Shown here in pieces: positions 12,001-16,554 of a DNA stretch of 64,000 nucleotides. The notes under the pieces are model-generated. The model searched no databases and had not been told where the DNA came from. It worked only from the letters and a program-made list of their open reading frames with translations. Origin of the DNA: Nocardia grenadensis NBRC 108939 (GTDB taxonomy: Bacteria > Actinomycetota > Actinomycetes > Mycobacteriales > Mycobacteriaceae); the NCBI RefSeq assembly GCF_001613445.1, contig NZ_BDCJ01000003.1, positions 186,001 to 250,000 of the forward strand, given 5' to 3'. The first letter of the stretch is position 1, and each line of letters begins with the position of its first letter. Made by a program: the position numbers and the translations under genes.

Positions 12001-13717
12001 GTTCGGGCTTCGTGACAACCAGTACCGGCCCGGCATCGGCGAGCACGTACTCGAGCCGGTCGGCGGGGTGGGCGATATCCAGGGGCAGATACCCGGCCCC
12101 CGATTTCAGCACGGCCAGGGTGGCGACGATCAGATCCACGTCCCGCGGCATCGCGACGGCAACCAGGGTTTCCGGCCCCGCGCCGCGCGCGATGAGGGTG
12201 CGGGCGAACCGATTGGACCGTTCGTCCAGCTCTCGATAGGTCAGGGCGATCGAACCGCAGGTCACGGCGACCGCGGCGGGGGTTACCGCGGCCCGGGCGG
12301 TCAGCAGGCCGACCAATGTCGTTTCCGCGACCGCGCCGTCACGGCCCGCCAGGTCGCCGACAACACGCTGCTCTTCAGCCGAATCGACGAGCGGAATATC
12401 CAGGACGGGGGTGTCCAGGGGCGATTCCAGCAATCGTTGCAGGAATTCGACGAACCGCGAGGTGTGCAGTTCGAGTTCGTCCCGGCTGTACAGATTCGGA
12501 TTACCGTGCAGTTCGAGCAGGAGGGGCCCGTCGGCACCGGGACGGTAGAGGTTCAGTTGCAGATCGTCGAGCGCGCCGGAAGTGAGAGCGCGATAACGCC
12601 CGACGGCGGATCCGAGGCGGATCTCGCTGTCGAAGAACAAGATATTGACGACCGGACCGAACGAATTCGCCGCCGTATCGGCGATATTCGTATCGCGGCG
12701 CATATCTTCGAAACGGTAGAGCTGATGCCGGATCGCGGAAACGAGCTCGGATACCGCCGCACCGACCACCTCCGCGACCGTGGTCCGCGGGGTCAGCGCG
12801 AACCGGATCGGCACCATATTCGCCAGCATGGCGGCGGCGTGCCGCAGGCGGCGGGTCACCCGGCCGCTCACCGGCATCGACAGCACCACATCGTCGGAAC
12901 CGGTCATCCTGGCCAGGAACGCGGCGAACGCCGCGACGACCACCTGTGCGGGCGAGGCGCGCTGGTGCTCGGCGAACCGCTCCAGCAGGTCGGACAGCCG
13001 GTCCGGCAGCTGCCGGCCGGCGACCTCATCGTTATCGCTCCAGCGCGCGGCGCGCCCCGAAAGACTCACCGCTGCCGGGAGACCGGAGGTCTTCTCGCGC
13101 CAGTACGCCCGATCGGATTCGAAGCGCGGACTCGCGTGGTACGCGCGATCGGCCTCGGCGATCTCCCGCAGGTCCGCCGCTACCAGCGGCGGGGGCTGTC
13201 TCCCCTCGATGATCGCGTTGTAGTGCTCGCTGACCCGACCCATGACATTGAACGCGCCGTATCCGTCGATGATCAGATGGTGTGCGCGCGCGTACCACAG
13301 GTACCGCTGCTCGCCGATTCTGATGAGTTTGCCGACGGCCAGCCGGTCCCGGCCGAGATCGACGGCTTTGGTGCCGTAGTCGCGGCGCATCCACTCCATG
13401 GCCGCGGCGTATGGGTCGTCGGCGTGGGACAGATCCAGCAGGGCATCGGCATAGGTGATAGTGCGATCCACGAATTGGTAGGGACGACCGTCGTATTCGA
13501 CCACCCGCACGACGAGCGATTCGGTTTCCCGCCCAGCGATATTGACCGCCTCGGTGAACAGGTCGATATCGATATCACCCTCGATATCGACGTAATGCGC
13601 GATATTGACGTTCGGCCTGCCCGGAAGATTGTCGGCCAGCCACATGCTGTACTGCGCCCGGGACAACGGGATGAGATCCGGTTCGTGGTCGACAGCCGTG
13701 GCCGATCTCGAATTCAT
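1..13717 (-). CDS. Non-ribosomal peptide synthetase, four full C-A-T modules plus a fifth C domain (3' end outside window)
   Basis: Builds a peptide on carrier domains in the cytoplasm. The frame runs from ATG 13717 (GGAAG just upstream) through the left edge, 4,572 residues visible. Approximate genomic domain order: C1 13680-12330, A1 12300-10870, T1 10770-10560; C2 10500-9200, A2 9150-7700, T2 7620-7410; C3 7350-6050, A3 5990-4540, T3 4430-4210; C4 4150-2850, A4 2780-1330, T4 1270-1030; C5 1000-1. Every C domain keeps HHxxxDG (HHLIIDG, HHICCDG, HHISFDG, HHISCDG, HHIAADG). T1-T3 carry the GGNSL-type phosphopantetheine serine; T4 reads GVDSL. No epimerisation, methylation or thioesterase domain is present before the edge. 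By-eye specificity codes: A1 DYWNISSVF, A2 DALFLAGIM, A3 DLWDLILVS, A4 DIWHFAWVV. A1 is loosely threonine-like and A4 loosely serine-like; neither call is firm. C1 resembles the EntF-type N-terminal C domain, so this may be an initiating subunit. No MbtH gene is visible. Confidence 0.95.
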   Translation of the reverse strand, partial: MNSRSATAVDHEPDLIPLSRAQYSMWLADNLPGRPNVNIAHYVDIEGDIDIDLFTEAVNIAGRETESLVVRVVEYDGRPYQFVDRTITYADALLDLSHADDPYAAAMEWMRRDYGTKAVDLGRDRLAVGKLIRIGEQRYLWYARAHHLIIDGYGAFNVMGRVSEHYNAIIEGRQPPPLVAADLREIAEADRAYHASPRFESDRAYWREKTSGLPAAVSLSGRAARWSDNDEVAGRQLPDRLSDLLERFAEHQRASPAQVVVAAFAAFLARMTGSDDVVLSMPVSGRVTRRLRHAAAMLANMVPIRFALTPRTTVAEVVGAAVSELVSAIRHQLYRFEDMRRDTNIADTAANSFGPVVNILFFDSEIRLGSAVGRYRALTSGALDDLQLNLYRPGADGPLLLELHGNPNLYSRDELELHTSRFVEFLQRLLESPLDTPVLDIPLVDSAEEQRVVGDLAGRDGAVAETTLVGLLTARAAVTPAAVAVTCGSIALTYRELDERSNRFARTLIARGAGPETLVAVAMPRDVDLIVATLAVLKSGAGYLPLDIAHPADRLEYVLADAGPVLVVTKPELRESVPGDPHRIIVFGDRTGFDGDSSPVTDAERSGPLRPDNIAYVIYTSGSTGRPKGVPIGHRAVASYLINACAEIGVRPGDVWTLFHSFAFDYSVWEIFGPLVSGGRLVVVDTATTRAPDEVVRLVAREQVTVFNQTPSAFQQFAAARERYAAGGEAEGPLVLRSVILSGERLDPAGLAAWYEHDPRVPVVANSYGITETTVFVTYLPLTPDIAVPGAASAIGTALPGLRTYVLDERLRPAPLGAWGEIYVAGAQLARGYLGRPALSAARFVADPFGAPGARLYRSGDVARWNHRGELEYRGRADQQVQLRGFRIELDEIRNVLLADSTVATAVAVVHRPGTEAARLVAYVVPVGDPGAGIGDALRERVAGVLPEYMVPASVVVLPELPLTANGKIDHRALPEPVFDSAAAYVAPGTVIEETIADVFADVLGIERVGVLDDFFALGGNSLTATGAAVRIGELTRCEVSVRDLFGAPTVAGLAARIAAAHRPARPALRALPRVDPLPLSPAQNRMWLLNQVDPDSAAYNIPLVVQLTGHLDVAALRTALTDVLERHEALRTVYPAVEGAGSQVVRPAEEVIAGLDLRPETADEKVLAHRIRELAARGFDVSVRPPLRSALFASADRRRHVLAVVLHHICCDGSSLRPLSADLATAYEARVQGKTPDWQPLRVQYADYSLWHRELLGDEADPESPAARRLNYWTAQLAGKPPVLELPADRPRPAQRSLRGDRTETVIPAEVFRGIEGLARSANVTAFMVVHAALAVLLARLSGSGDITVGTAVAGRGEPTLEPLIGMFVNTVPLRTEVRPGESFADFLARVRAVDVDGFANSDLPYERIVEEVDPRWSAAYAPLCQVYLAFENMDRPALELPGLTVEVLDPGAATAKVDLVVTVAENASAGGDVALRVDYATDLFDRRTVAEFAARLNRVLDAVVADPGIRVGAVDVLSAAERDGLVPAVGAPATAPRLLAEILAVADSDAVAVIADDRTVTYGELDAWSNRVARELIARGVGPGDHVALVLGRSVEFVAGIRAVAATGAAFVPMDPRNPVERIAVMLGDAAVRMAVTVESTRALLPESIGQLVLDDPDTAAALDARSTAPVTDRERIRRGRVLDTAYVLYTSGSTGTPKGVAVTHEGLANFAAEQRERYRVDPSARILQLSAPGFDAVVLELLMAHANGAALVVAPSDVFAGAELAELIRARQVSHAFVTPSVLATMSPAGLDSLRVLVAGGEAVPAETVATWAPGRELFNGYGPTETTIMVAISDPLSVGDRVTIGGPIRGIDAVVLDAGLRPVPVGVTGQLFVSGVQLARGYLRRPAATAAAFVAAPFGPSGTRMYRTGDLVRWTTEGTLEYAGRTDFQVKIRGQRIELGEIEAALAAHPAISVAHVVGVGGEHGARLAAYVVPAGDGVDTAELLAYTAQRLPAHMVPESVLVLDRLPLSPVGKIDRAALPEPVFGVATTEFVAPRDSVEQTVARVCAEVLGIERVGAFDSFFDLGGNSLSATRVAGRLSAEFGVDIALRTVFDAPTVAALADRLRTSAPAGRPPLVPQHRPERIPLSPAQTRMWFLNRFDTASPLYNIPLVLRLSGDLEVATVQKAVADVLARHEALRTRYPDSDSGPHQVIVPVADACPPLEPVPVAADMVEARIAAATAVGFDVTREVPFRITLLRSAADDHTLVLVVHHISFDGSSLAPLAADLMTAYRARRSGHEPQWAPLPVQYADYTLWQRELLGTEDDPHSPTVAQTEYWRSALAELPEVLDLPTDRPRPARQSFRGATYSTTLSADLHREVVALARRHDTTVFMVMHAAYAVLLARLSGTGDIAVGTPIAGRGEPGLDGLVGMFVNTLVLRTRVAPGASFAAVLDRVRAADLAAFENADIPFERLVEVLNPPRSTAHAPLTQVGFSFQNIEIPAVRIDGLTVTTRMIDPAVAKYDLHLNLVDTLSTGGGTAGMAVEFGYATDLFDESSIRSIFDRYQSLLRAVLADPAAPVGDIDLLTATERQALAERSAGPRTVTGPATVAELFTAQVTATPRHPAVIDAATGERLDYADFGQRVNRLARALIGRGVGPGTVVAVAMHRCVDLLTGLYAIHAAGAAYLPLDPEHPVDRLRSVCATARPIAVLTRDDDVDLPPEVPRWPISESLSATLDPAPITDADRTRPLHPDDLAYVVYTSGSTGVPKGVAIPHRAVVNQLCWLRDHYGLDDSDVLIWRTPVTFDLSVWELFAAAACGAALVVADADAHRDPRVLGRLLAEHRVTTVDFVPSLLAAFLATAQGRELPDLRRILCIGEALPAETVRRCTEFGTARIDNLYGPTEAAVSVTSHRVEEVSGAAVPIGVPEANVVVRVLDTRLRPVPDGVTGELYLGGVQLARGYHERPALTSATFVADPSGTGARLYRTGDLVRWDTTGSLCYVGRADTQVKLRGLRIEPGEIEAALVAHAAVDAAVVQVRIEHGEQRLVAHVVAPPSCDTQEIRASLRERLPAYMVPATVIRIDSIPLTANGKVDHRALPAPDPALRAAEFREPRGLVERTVADVFGELLALPEIGALDDFFELGGNSLLATRALSRIGDILEVTVAVRVIFEAPTVADLAARITRLREVPGLPAPAPRPRPERVPLSPAQTRMWFLNQFDPAAAGYIVPLAIRLDGVLDVGALTAAVGDVVERHESLRTVYPAVDGVPAQVVLPVEEAAAPGDLVPEPIAACELPRRLAEFFGRTFDVAAAVPLRVALFQLSESVWVLALSAHHISCDGFSVAPLAADLMTAYRARSLGGRPEWAPLPVQFADFALWQREVLGAPDDPRSRGAREIAYWRTRLAGIPDVLDLPTDRPRPPRRTQRGAFVQVTIPGDLHRRVQTLARRSGATTFMVAHTALAVLLARLSGGDDITLGVPHAGRGHRALDGLVGMFVNTLVMRTRVTPDRSFRELLEEVRRADIEAYDHATVPFEQLVEALNPVRSDAHTPLFQVMLAYQNMDRAHVELPDLTVDDLDPGDEAAIYDLLLMMSEGHGPHHEPVGMTLRLTYATDLFDADTAARFAAQFVRVLEAAAADPLLAVGDIDLLDEADRTVLLHRWNATGGPVVAGRTLVDLFDDQVARTPAAPALRDPAGAVSTYRDFDRRVNRLARRLTDRGAAPEAVVAVAVRRSVDLVTALYAVLKTGAAFLPIDPDHPAARIGRVLAAARPVLVVTTSADAAELPAEYATEVIDRTDLSGYGDTPLTDADRRAPLRPDNAAYVLFTSGSTGLPKGVALTHAATVAQLAWAQRQWPHDGSDVVLYKTPITFDIAVWELFWPLQTGAQLVIAAPDGHRDPAYLAKIIAEYGISTAHFVPSMLDVLLDTTAAPLPSVRRVFVAGEALAQRTVDESARVFGNAEVVNWYGPAEAEVVTSHPCVPGDSPRATVPIGRPVAGMRGYVLDSRLRPVPFGVTGELYVSGVQTARGYHGRPGLTCAAFVAHPFGASGERLYRTGDLVRWTRSGDLEFAGRGDFQVKVRGQRVEPGEIEAALCALPEVARAVVVATTDRIAGYVTLVPGAEPTGRELRDRLARTLPAYLVPAAVQILAAIPLTANGKVDRAALPRPVFEDRAEYVAPRTERETALARIVAGLTGTEQVSVTADLFEIGVDSLSAARIAARAEAALGVEVGIRDIFDEPTIAGLAQRLTTRTRGTALPLTARERPDAVPLAAAQRRMWFLNQYDTGSAAYNICFAARLGGTLDLAALRAAFRDVTLRHEPLRTIYPLVDGEPCQVVLDTPAAGSALLPEAESVADDSELADRIRRIAETGFDVAVSVPVRAGLYRTAAGEYALVLVAHHIAADGASMPVLARDVFTAYTARTRRQPPQWEPIAVQYGDYALWQRERLGAENDPDSLISRQIAYWTGVLGDSPELLNLPTDRPRPATITTAGGSVRFGIPPRLHDAIVRLARAEGVTTFVVLHAALAILLARTAHTDDISVGTPVAGRGHEALDDLVGMFVNTVVLRTRIDEDRSFRALLAEVRDIDAAAL

Positions 13718-14188
13718 CTTCCGACCTTCCGCTCAGACTCGGAGGCACCGGAGCGCGGCAGAAAACGCCCCCTGCTGCGCTCGAAGCCTGGGTACGACTT
13801 CGTCGTGACGAAGCGGTGTTCACGCCCCTGCCACGCGAACACCTTTTAAGAGCAAACAGCTATCAGATCGTGCGACGGACAATCTATGCACACGTCCGCG
13901 CGCTATGCAACCGGCTCCGGCGTTTTGCCCGTTGACGCGCCGACCACCCGCGATCCCGATCCACGGGCATCGGCTGGGCATCCGCGCGCCGCGGTTCGAC
14001 TCCAGTTCGCCGGGAGACAGATTCGGCGATGGCCCTCCGCGACGGGGTCGAAGATCCGGCGCGCGAGCCGCCCGCGCCGGATCTCCCCCAGAAATAGATG
14101 GCCACCGGCCGTTCACCCGGCCGGGCGAGCATCCAGTTGTGCGCAGGTGGCTCTGTACCACGAGGCCAGATCCGGGGAAGCTCGTGCC
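13718..14188. other. Divergent intergenic region between NRPS and YczE-like gene
   Basis: No credible coding frame was found in these 471 bases. The region must hold the NRPS promoter (minus strand) and probably the promoter of the membrane protein gene (plus strand). It contains two inverted repeats near 13798-13843, listed separately, followed by an AT-richer stretch at about 13842-13875. The part from 13880 to 14150 is plain GC-rich sequence in which I see nothing. Confidence 0.6.
13798..13843. promoter_or_regulatory. Two inverted repeats upstream of the NRPS gene, possible operators
   Basis: A perfect palindrome CTTCGTC-GT-GACGAAG lies at 13798-13813, about 80-95 bases before the NRPS start codon. 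Next to it, GGTGTTC at 13815-13821 pairs with GAACACC at 13837-13843 across 15 bases. Both are symmetrical enough to bind dimeric regulators. No regulator gene sits beside the NRPS in this window, so the cognate protein is unknown. Confidence 0.35.
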
Positions 14189-14860
14189 GTGACCGGACGT
14201 CTCACCGCCCTGTTCGCCGGGCTCTGGCTGTACGGCTTCTCGATGGCCGTGATGATCCGCGCCGCAGTCGGTTTGGACCCGTGGGACGTCTTCCACCAGG
14301 GCGTCACCCGGCAGCTGCCGATGAGCTTCGGCACGGTGACCGTGCTGACCGGCGCGGTGGTACTACTGGCCTGGATTCCGCTGCGCCAGTGGCCCGGTGT
14401 GGGCACGGTGAGCAATGTGGTGCTCGTCGGCATTTCGGTCGATACGGGACTCTGGCTGCTGCCGCACTGGGAGTCGATGCCGGTCCGGCTGGGGGCGATG
14501 GTCTTCGCGGTCGTGCTCAACGCATCGGCCAGTGTGCTGTACATCGGCGCGGGTCTGGGACCCGGCCCGCGCGACGGTCTGATGACGGGGCTGGCCCGCC
14601 GGACCGGATGGCCCATCCGCCGGGTCCGGACGGTCCTCGAGGTGACAGTCCTGACCAGCGGCTGGCTACTGGGCGGCAGCGTCGGTTTCGGCACCGTGCT
14701 CTACGCGGTCGCCATCGGACCGCTGATCCAGCTGATGATCCCGCTCGTCGCCGGCCGGCTACCCGGATTCGACGCCCCCGCGACCCGGCGAACGCAGGCC
14801 GCGGACGTGGTCCCCGGGCCCGTCGGCGGCGAGAACGGGCCGGCCCCCTCCGGCCCTTGA
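14189..14860 (+). CDS. YczE/YitT-family integral membrane protein
   Basis: A 223-residue polytopic membrane protein with about five hydrophobic segments. The opening FAGLWLYGFSMAVMIRA and the motif GLDPWDVFHQG followed by SFGTV are typical of YczE-like proteins; a second conserved patch is GLGPGPRDGLMTGLARRTG. Start GTG 14189 was chosen because GGGGAAG lies 8 bases upstream and because the family begins just before this first membrane segment; longer in-frame extensions are arginine/proline-rich and unlike the family. It is divergent from the NRPS. In Bacillus a yczE gene sits beside the surfactin/sfp locus and is reported to be needed for bacillomycin D production; whether this neighbour plays a similar part here is inference. 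Biochemical function is unknown. Confidence 0.8.
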   Translation: MTGRLTALFAGLWLYGFSMAVMIRAAVGLDPWDVFHQGVTRQLPMSFGTVTVLTGAVVLLAWIPLRQWPGVGTVSNVVLVGISVDTGLWLLPHWESMPVRLGAMVFAVVLNASASVLYIGAGLGPGPRDGLMTGLARRTGWPIRRVRTVLEVTVLTSGWLLGGSVGFGTVLYAVAIGPLIQLMIPLVAGRLPGFDAPATRRTQAADVVPGPVGGENGPAPSGP

Positions 14861-14921
14861 CCCCGGGCGGCCCGCCACCGGTCCGCGCGCCGGATCCGCG
14901 TCTTCGGGCCGATCCGGACAC

Positions 14922-14959
14922 CGAACGGGCGACACCGGTATACCGGTGTCGCCCGTTCG
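14922..14959. terminator. Perfect 38-bp palindrome, bidirectional terminator between convergent genes
   Basis: Nineteen bases at 14922-14940 are followed at once by their exact reverse complement at 14941-14959, with no loop bases. It lies 61 bases after the YczE-like stop and 9 bases after the csbD-like stop on the other strand, the expected place for a shared transcription terminator of two convergent genes. There is no U-tract. Confidence 0.7.
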
Positions 14960-14968
14960 CCGGCTCGA

Positions 14969-15142
14969 TCAGTCGCGGAAGGCGTCCTTCACCTTCTCGC
15001 CCGCGTCCTTCAGATTGGATTTGGTCTGGTCGGCCTTGCCTTCGTTCTCCGTCTTCTCGTCGCCGGTGGCCTTCCCGAGCTTTTCCTTGGCCTGACCAGC
15101 GAGTTCTTCGGCTTTGTTGTCGAACTTGTCCTTCGCACCCAT
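14969..15142 (-). CDS. CsbD-family stress-response protein
   Basis: A 57-residue, highly charged, helix-forming protein rich in Lys, Glu, Asp and Ala. It opens MGAKDKFDNKAEELAGQAKE, the CsbD pattern of a short KxDxKxEEL-type segment followed by GKATGD and a KxDQxKxNLKDAGEKVKD tail. ATG 15142 is preceded by AGAGGGG at a normal distance. CsbD proteins are sigma-B-type general stress proteins in Bacillus and are abundant in actinobacteria; the molecular role is not known. The gene stands alone and converges on the YczE-like gene across a strong terminator. Confidence 0.88.
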   Translation of the reverse strand: MGAKDKFDNKAEELAGQAKEKLGKATGDEKTENEGKADQTKSNLKDAGEKVKDAFRD

Positions 15143-15419
15143 CGCCTATCCCCTCTTGTCGGATGTCACCGGCCGGCGGTCCGACCGATCGTCGGGCGAA
15201 TAACCACCGCGCGCCCCCTCAAACACCCCACTTCGTGCCGCTGCCGGACCACCGCGGCGCATCCGCGACCCGACCGGGATCTGCGTACACCGCGCGAATC
15301 GCCGGGTTCCCGGCCGCGGGCGGCGTCCTACTCGCCCGTAGCGCCGCACCTGCCTATTCTGCTCCGACGACAACGGAGTCGGGACCCGTAACTCCACCAC
15401 CGAGCAGATCGGCAGGCCC

Positions 15420-16457
15420 GTGAACGCCACAACCATCGACCCCCTCCCGACCCCGGCCGCGTCCGGTAGACGGTCCGAGGCGATCCACCGCTTCCTCGTC
15501 AAACCCGCCGATGCGGGTATCGCGGGCGCGGTGGACGGCGGCAAGCTCCTCGAATGGATCGACAAGGTCGCCTATGCCGCGGCGGCCCAGTGGAGCGGCC
15601 GCTACTGCGTCACCGCCTATGTGGGCAATATCCACCTCGACCGGCCGATCGCGGTCGGAGAACTCGTCGAGTTGCACGCCAACCTCGTCCACACCGGCCG
15701 GACGAGCATGCACATTCTGGTCAGCGTCTACTCGACCGACCCCACTCGGCAGAAACCGGTCCAGACGGCGCAGTGCCTCACGATCTTCGTCGCCGTCGAC
15801 GAGGCGCGGCGCACGGTCGCGGTGCCCCAGTGGGAACCGGCCACGATCCTCGAACTGCGGCGCCATCGGCAGGCCCGGGCCCGGATATCGGTCCGGAAGC
15901 GGATCGAGGAGGCCATGGCCGCGCAGCGCTACACCGCCGCCGGCACCGCGCCGAGCGCGACCCTGCGTTTCCTGGCGGCGCCGTCGGATATCAACTGGGG
16001 CGGTAAGGTGCACGGCGGCCGCACGATGGGGTGGATCGACGAAGCCGCGTATGTCTGCGGCGCCGATTGGGCCGGTCAGCATGTGATCACCTCCTATTTC
16101 GGCGGGATCCGCTTCTACCGGCCCATCGTCATCGGCCATATCGTGGAGGTCACCGCCCGACTGATCCATACCGGCCCGCGCAGTATGCACATCAGCGTGC
16201 ACGTGACCGCGACCGATCCGCATTCCGACGAACCGGCCCTCGCCGCGCACGGCCTGGCCGTGGTCGTGGCGGTGGATGCCGCCGGCAAAGCGCGGCCCAT
16301 CCAGCAGTGGACACCGGTTTCCGACGAGGACCGGTCCCTGGCGGCCCATGCCCGTCATCTCGTGGACCTGCGCGCCGAGGCCGAACCGTTCGCCACCGCC
16401 GCCGATCTACCGGCCGACGCCGAACCCAGCCATTTCCGCGCGCCGCTTCCGGGCTGA
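15420..16457 (+). CDS. Double-hotdog acyl-CoA thioesterase
   Basis: A 345-residue protein made of two tandem hotdog domains (about residues 20-150 and 175-310), as in the BFIT/cytosolic acyl-CoA thioester hydrolase group. Each half has the helix motif with the probable catalytic acid: GGKLLEWIDKVAYAAA in the first and HGGRTMGWIDEAAYVCG in the second. Each also has the matching TAYVGNIHLDRPI and TSYFGGIRFYRPI strands, RTSMHI/RSMHI segments and a FVAVDEARR/VVAVDAAGK strand. The enzyme should hydrolyse fatty acyl-CoA to free acid and CoA in the cytoplasm. The start is GTG 15420; no strong RBS precedes it. It is probably monocistronic. Confidence 0.88.
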   Translation: MNATTIDPLPTPAASGRRSEAIHRFLVKPADAGIAGAVDGGKLLEWIDKVAYAAAAQWSGRYCVTAYVGNIHLDRPIAVGELVELHANLVHTGRTSMHILVSVYSTDPTRQKPVQTAQCLTIFVAVDEARRTVAVPQWEPATILELRRHRQARARISVRKRIEEAMAAQRYTAAGTAPSATLRFLAAPSDINWGGKVHGGRTMGWIDEAAYVCGADWAGQHVITSYFGGIRFYRPIVIGHIVEVTARLIHTGPRSMHISVHVTATDPHSDEPALAAHGLAVVVAVDAAGKARPIQQWTPVSDEDRSLAAHARHLVDLRAEAEPFATAADLPADAEPSHFRAPLPG

Positions 16458-16554
16458 GTCAGGCCGGGGCCCGCCGTCGGGAACCGGGCCCGAGGATGTG
16501 CCCGGAACGCCGCAGCGCCCAGGGGCGGCGATCCGCCGGGTCCGGGGCCACCCG

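Noticed and set aside
1643..13849. Very long plus-strand open frames (1643-7240, 8384-10075, 10091-13849) opposite the NRPS
   Set aside because: Their products are arginine/glycine/histidine-rich low-complexity sequence with no domains, and the minus strand over the same bases encodes textbook C, A and T domains. They are antisense by-products of GC-rich codon use.
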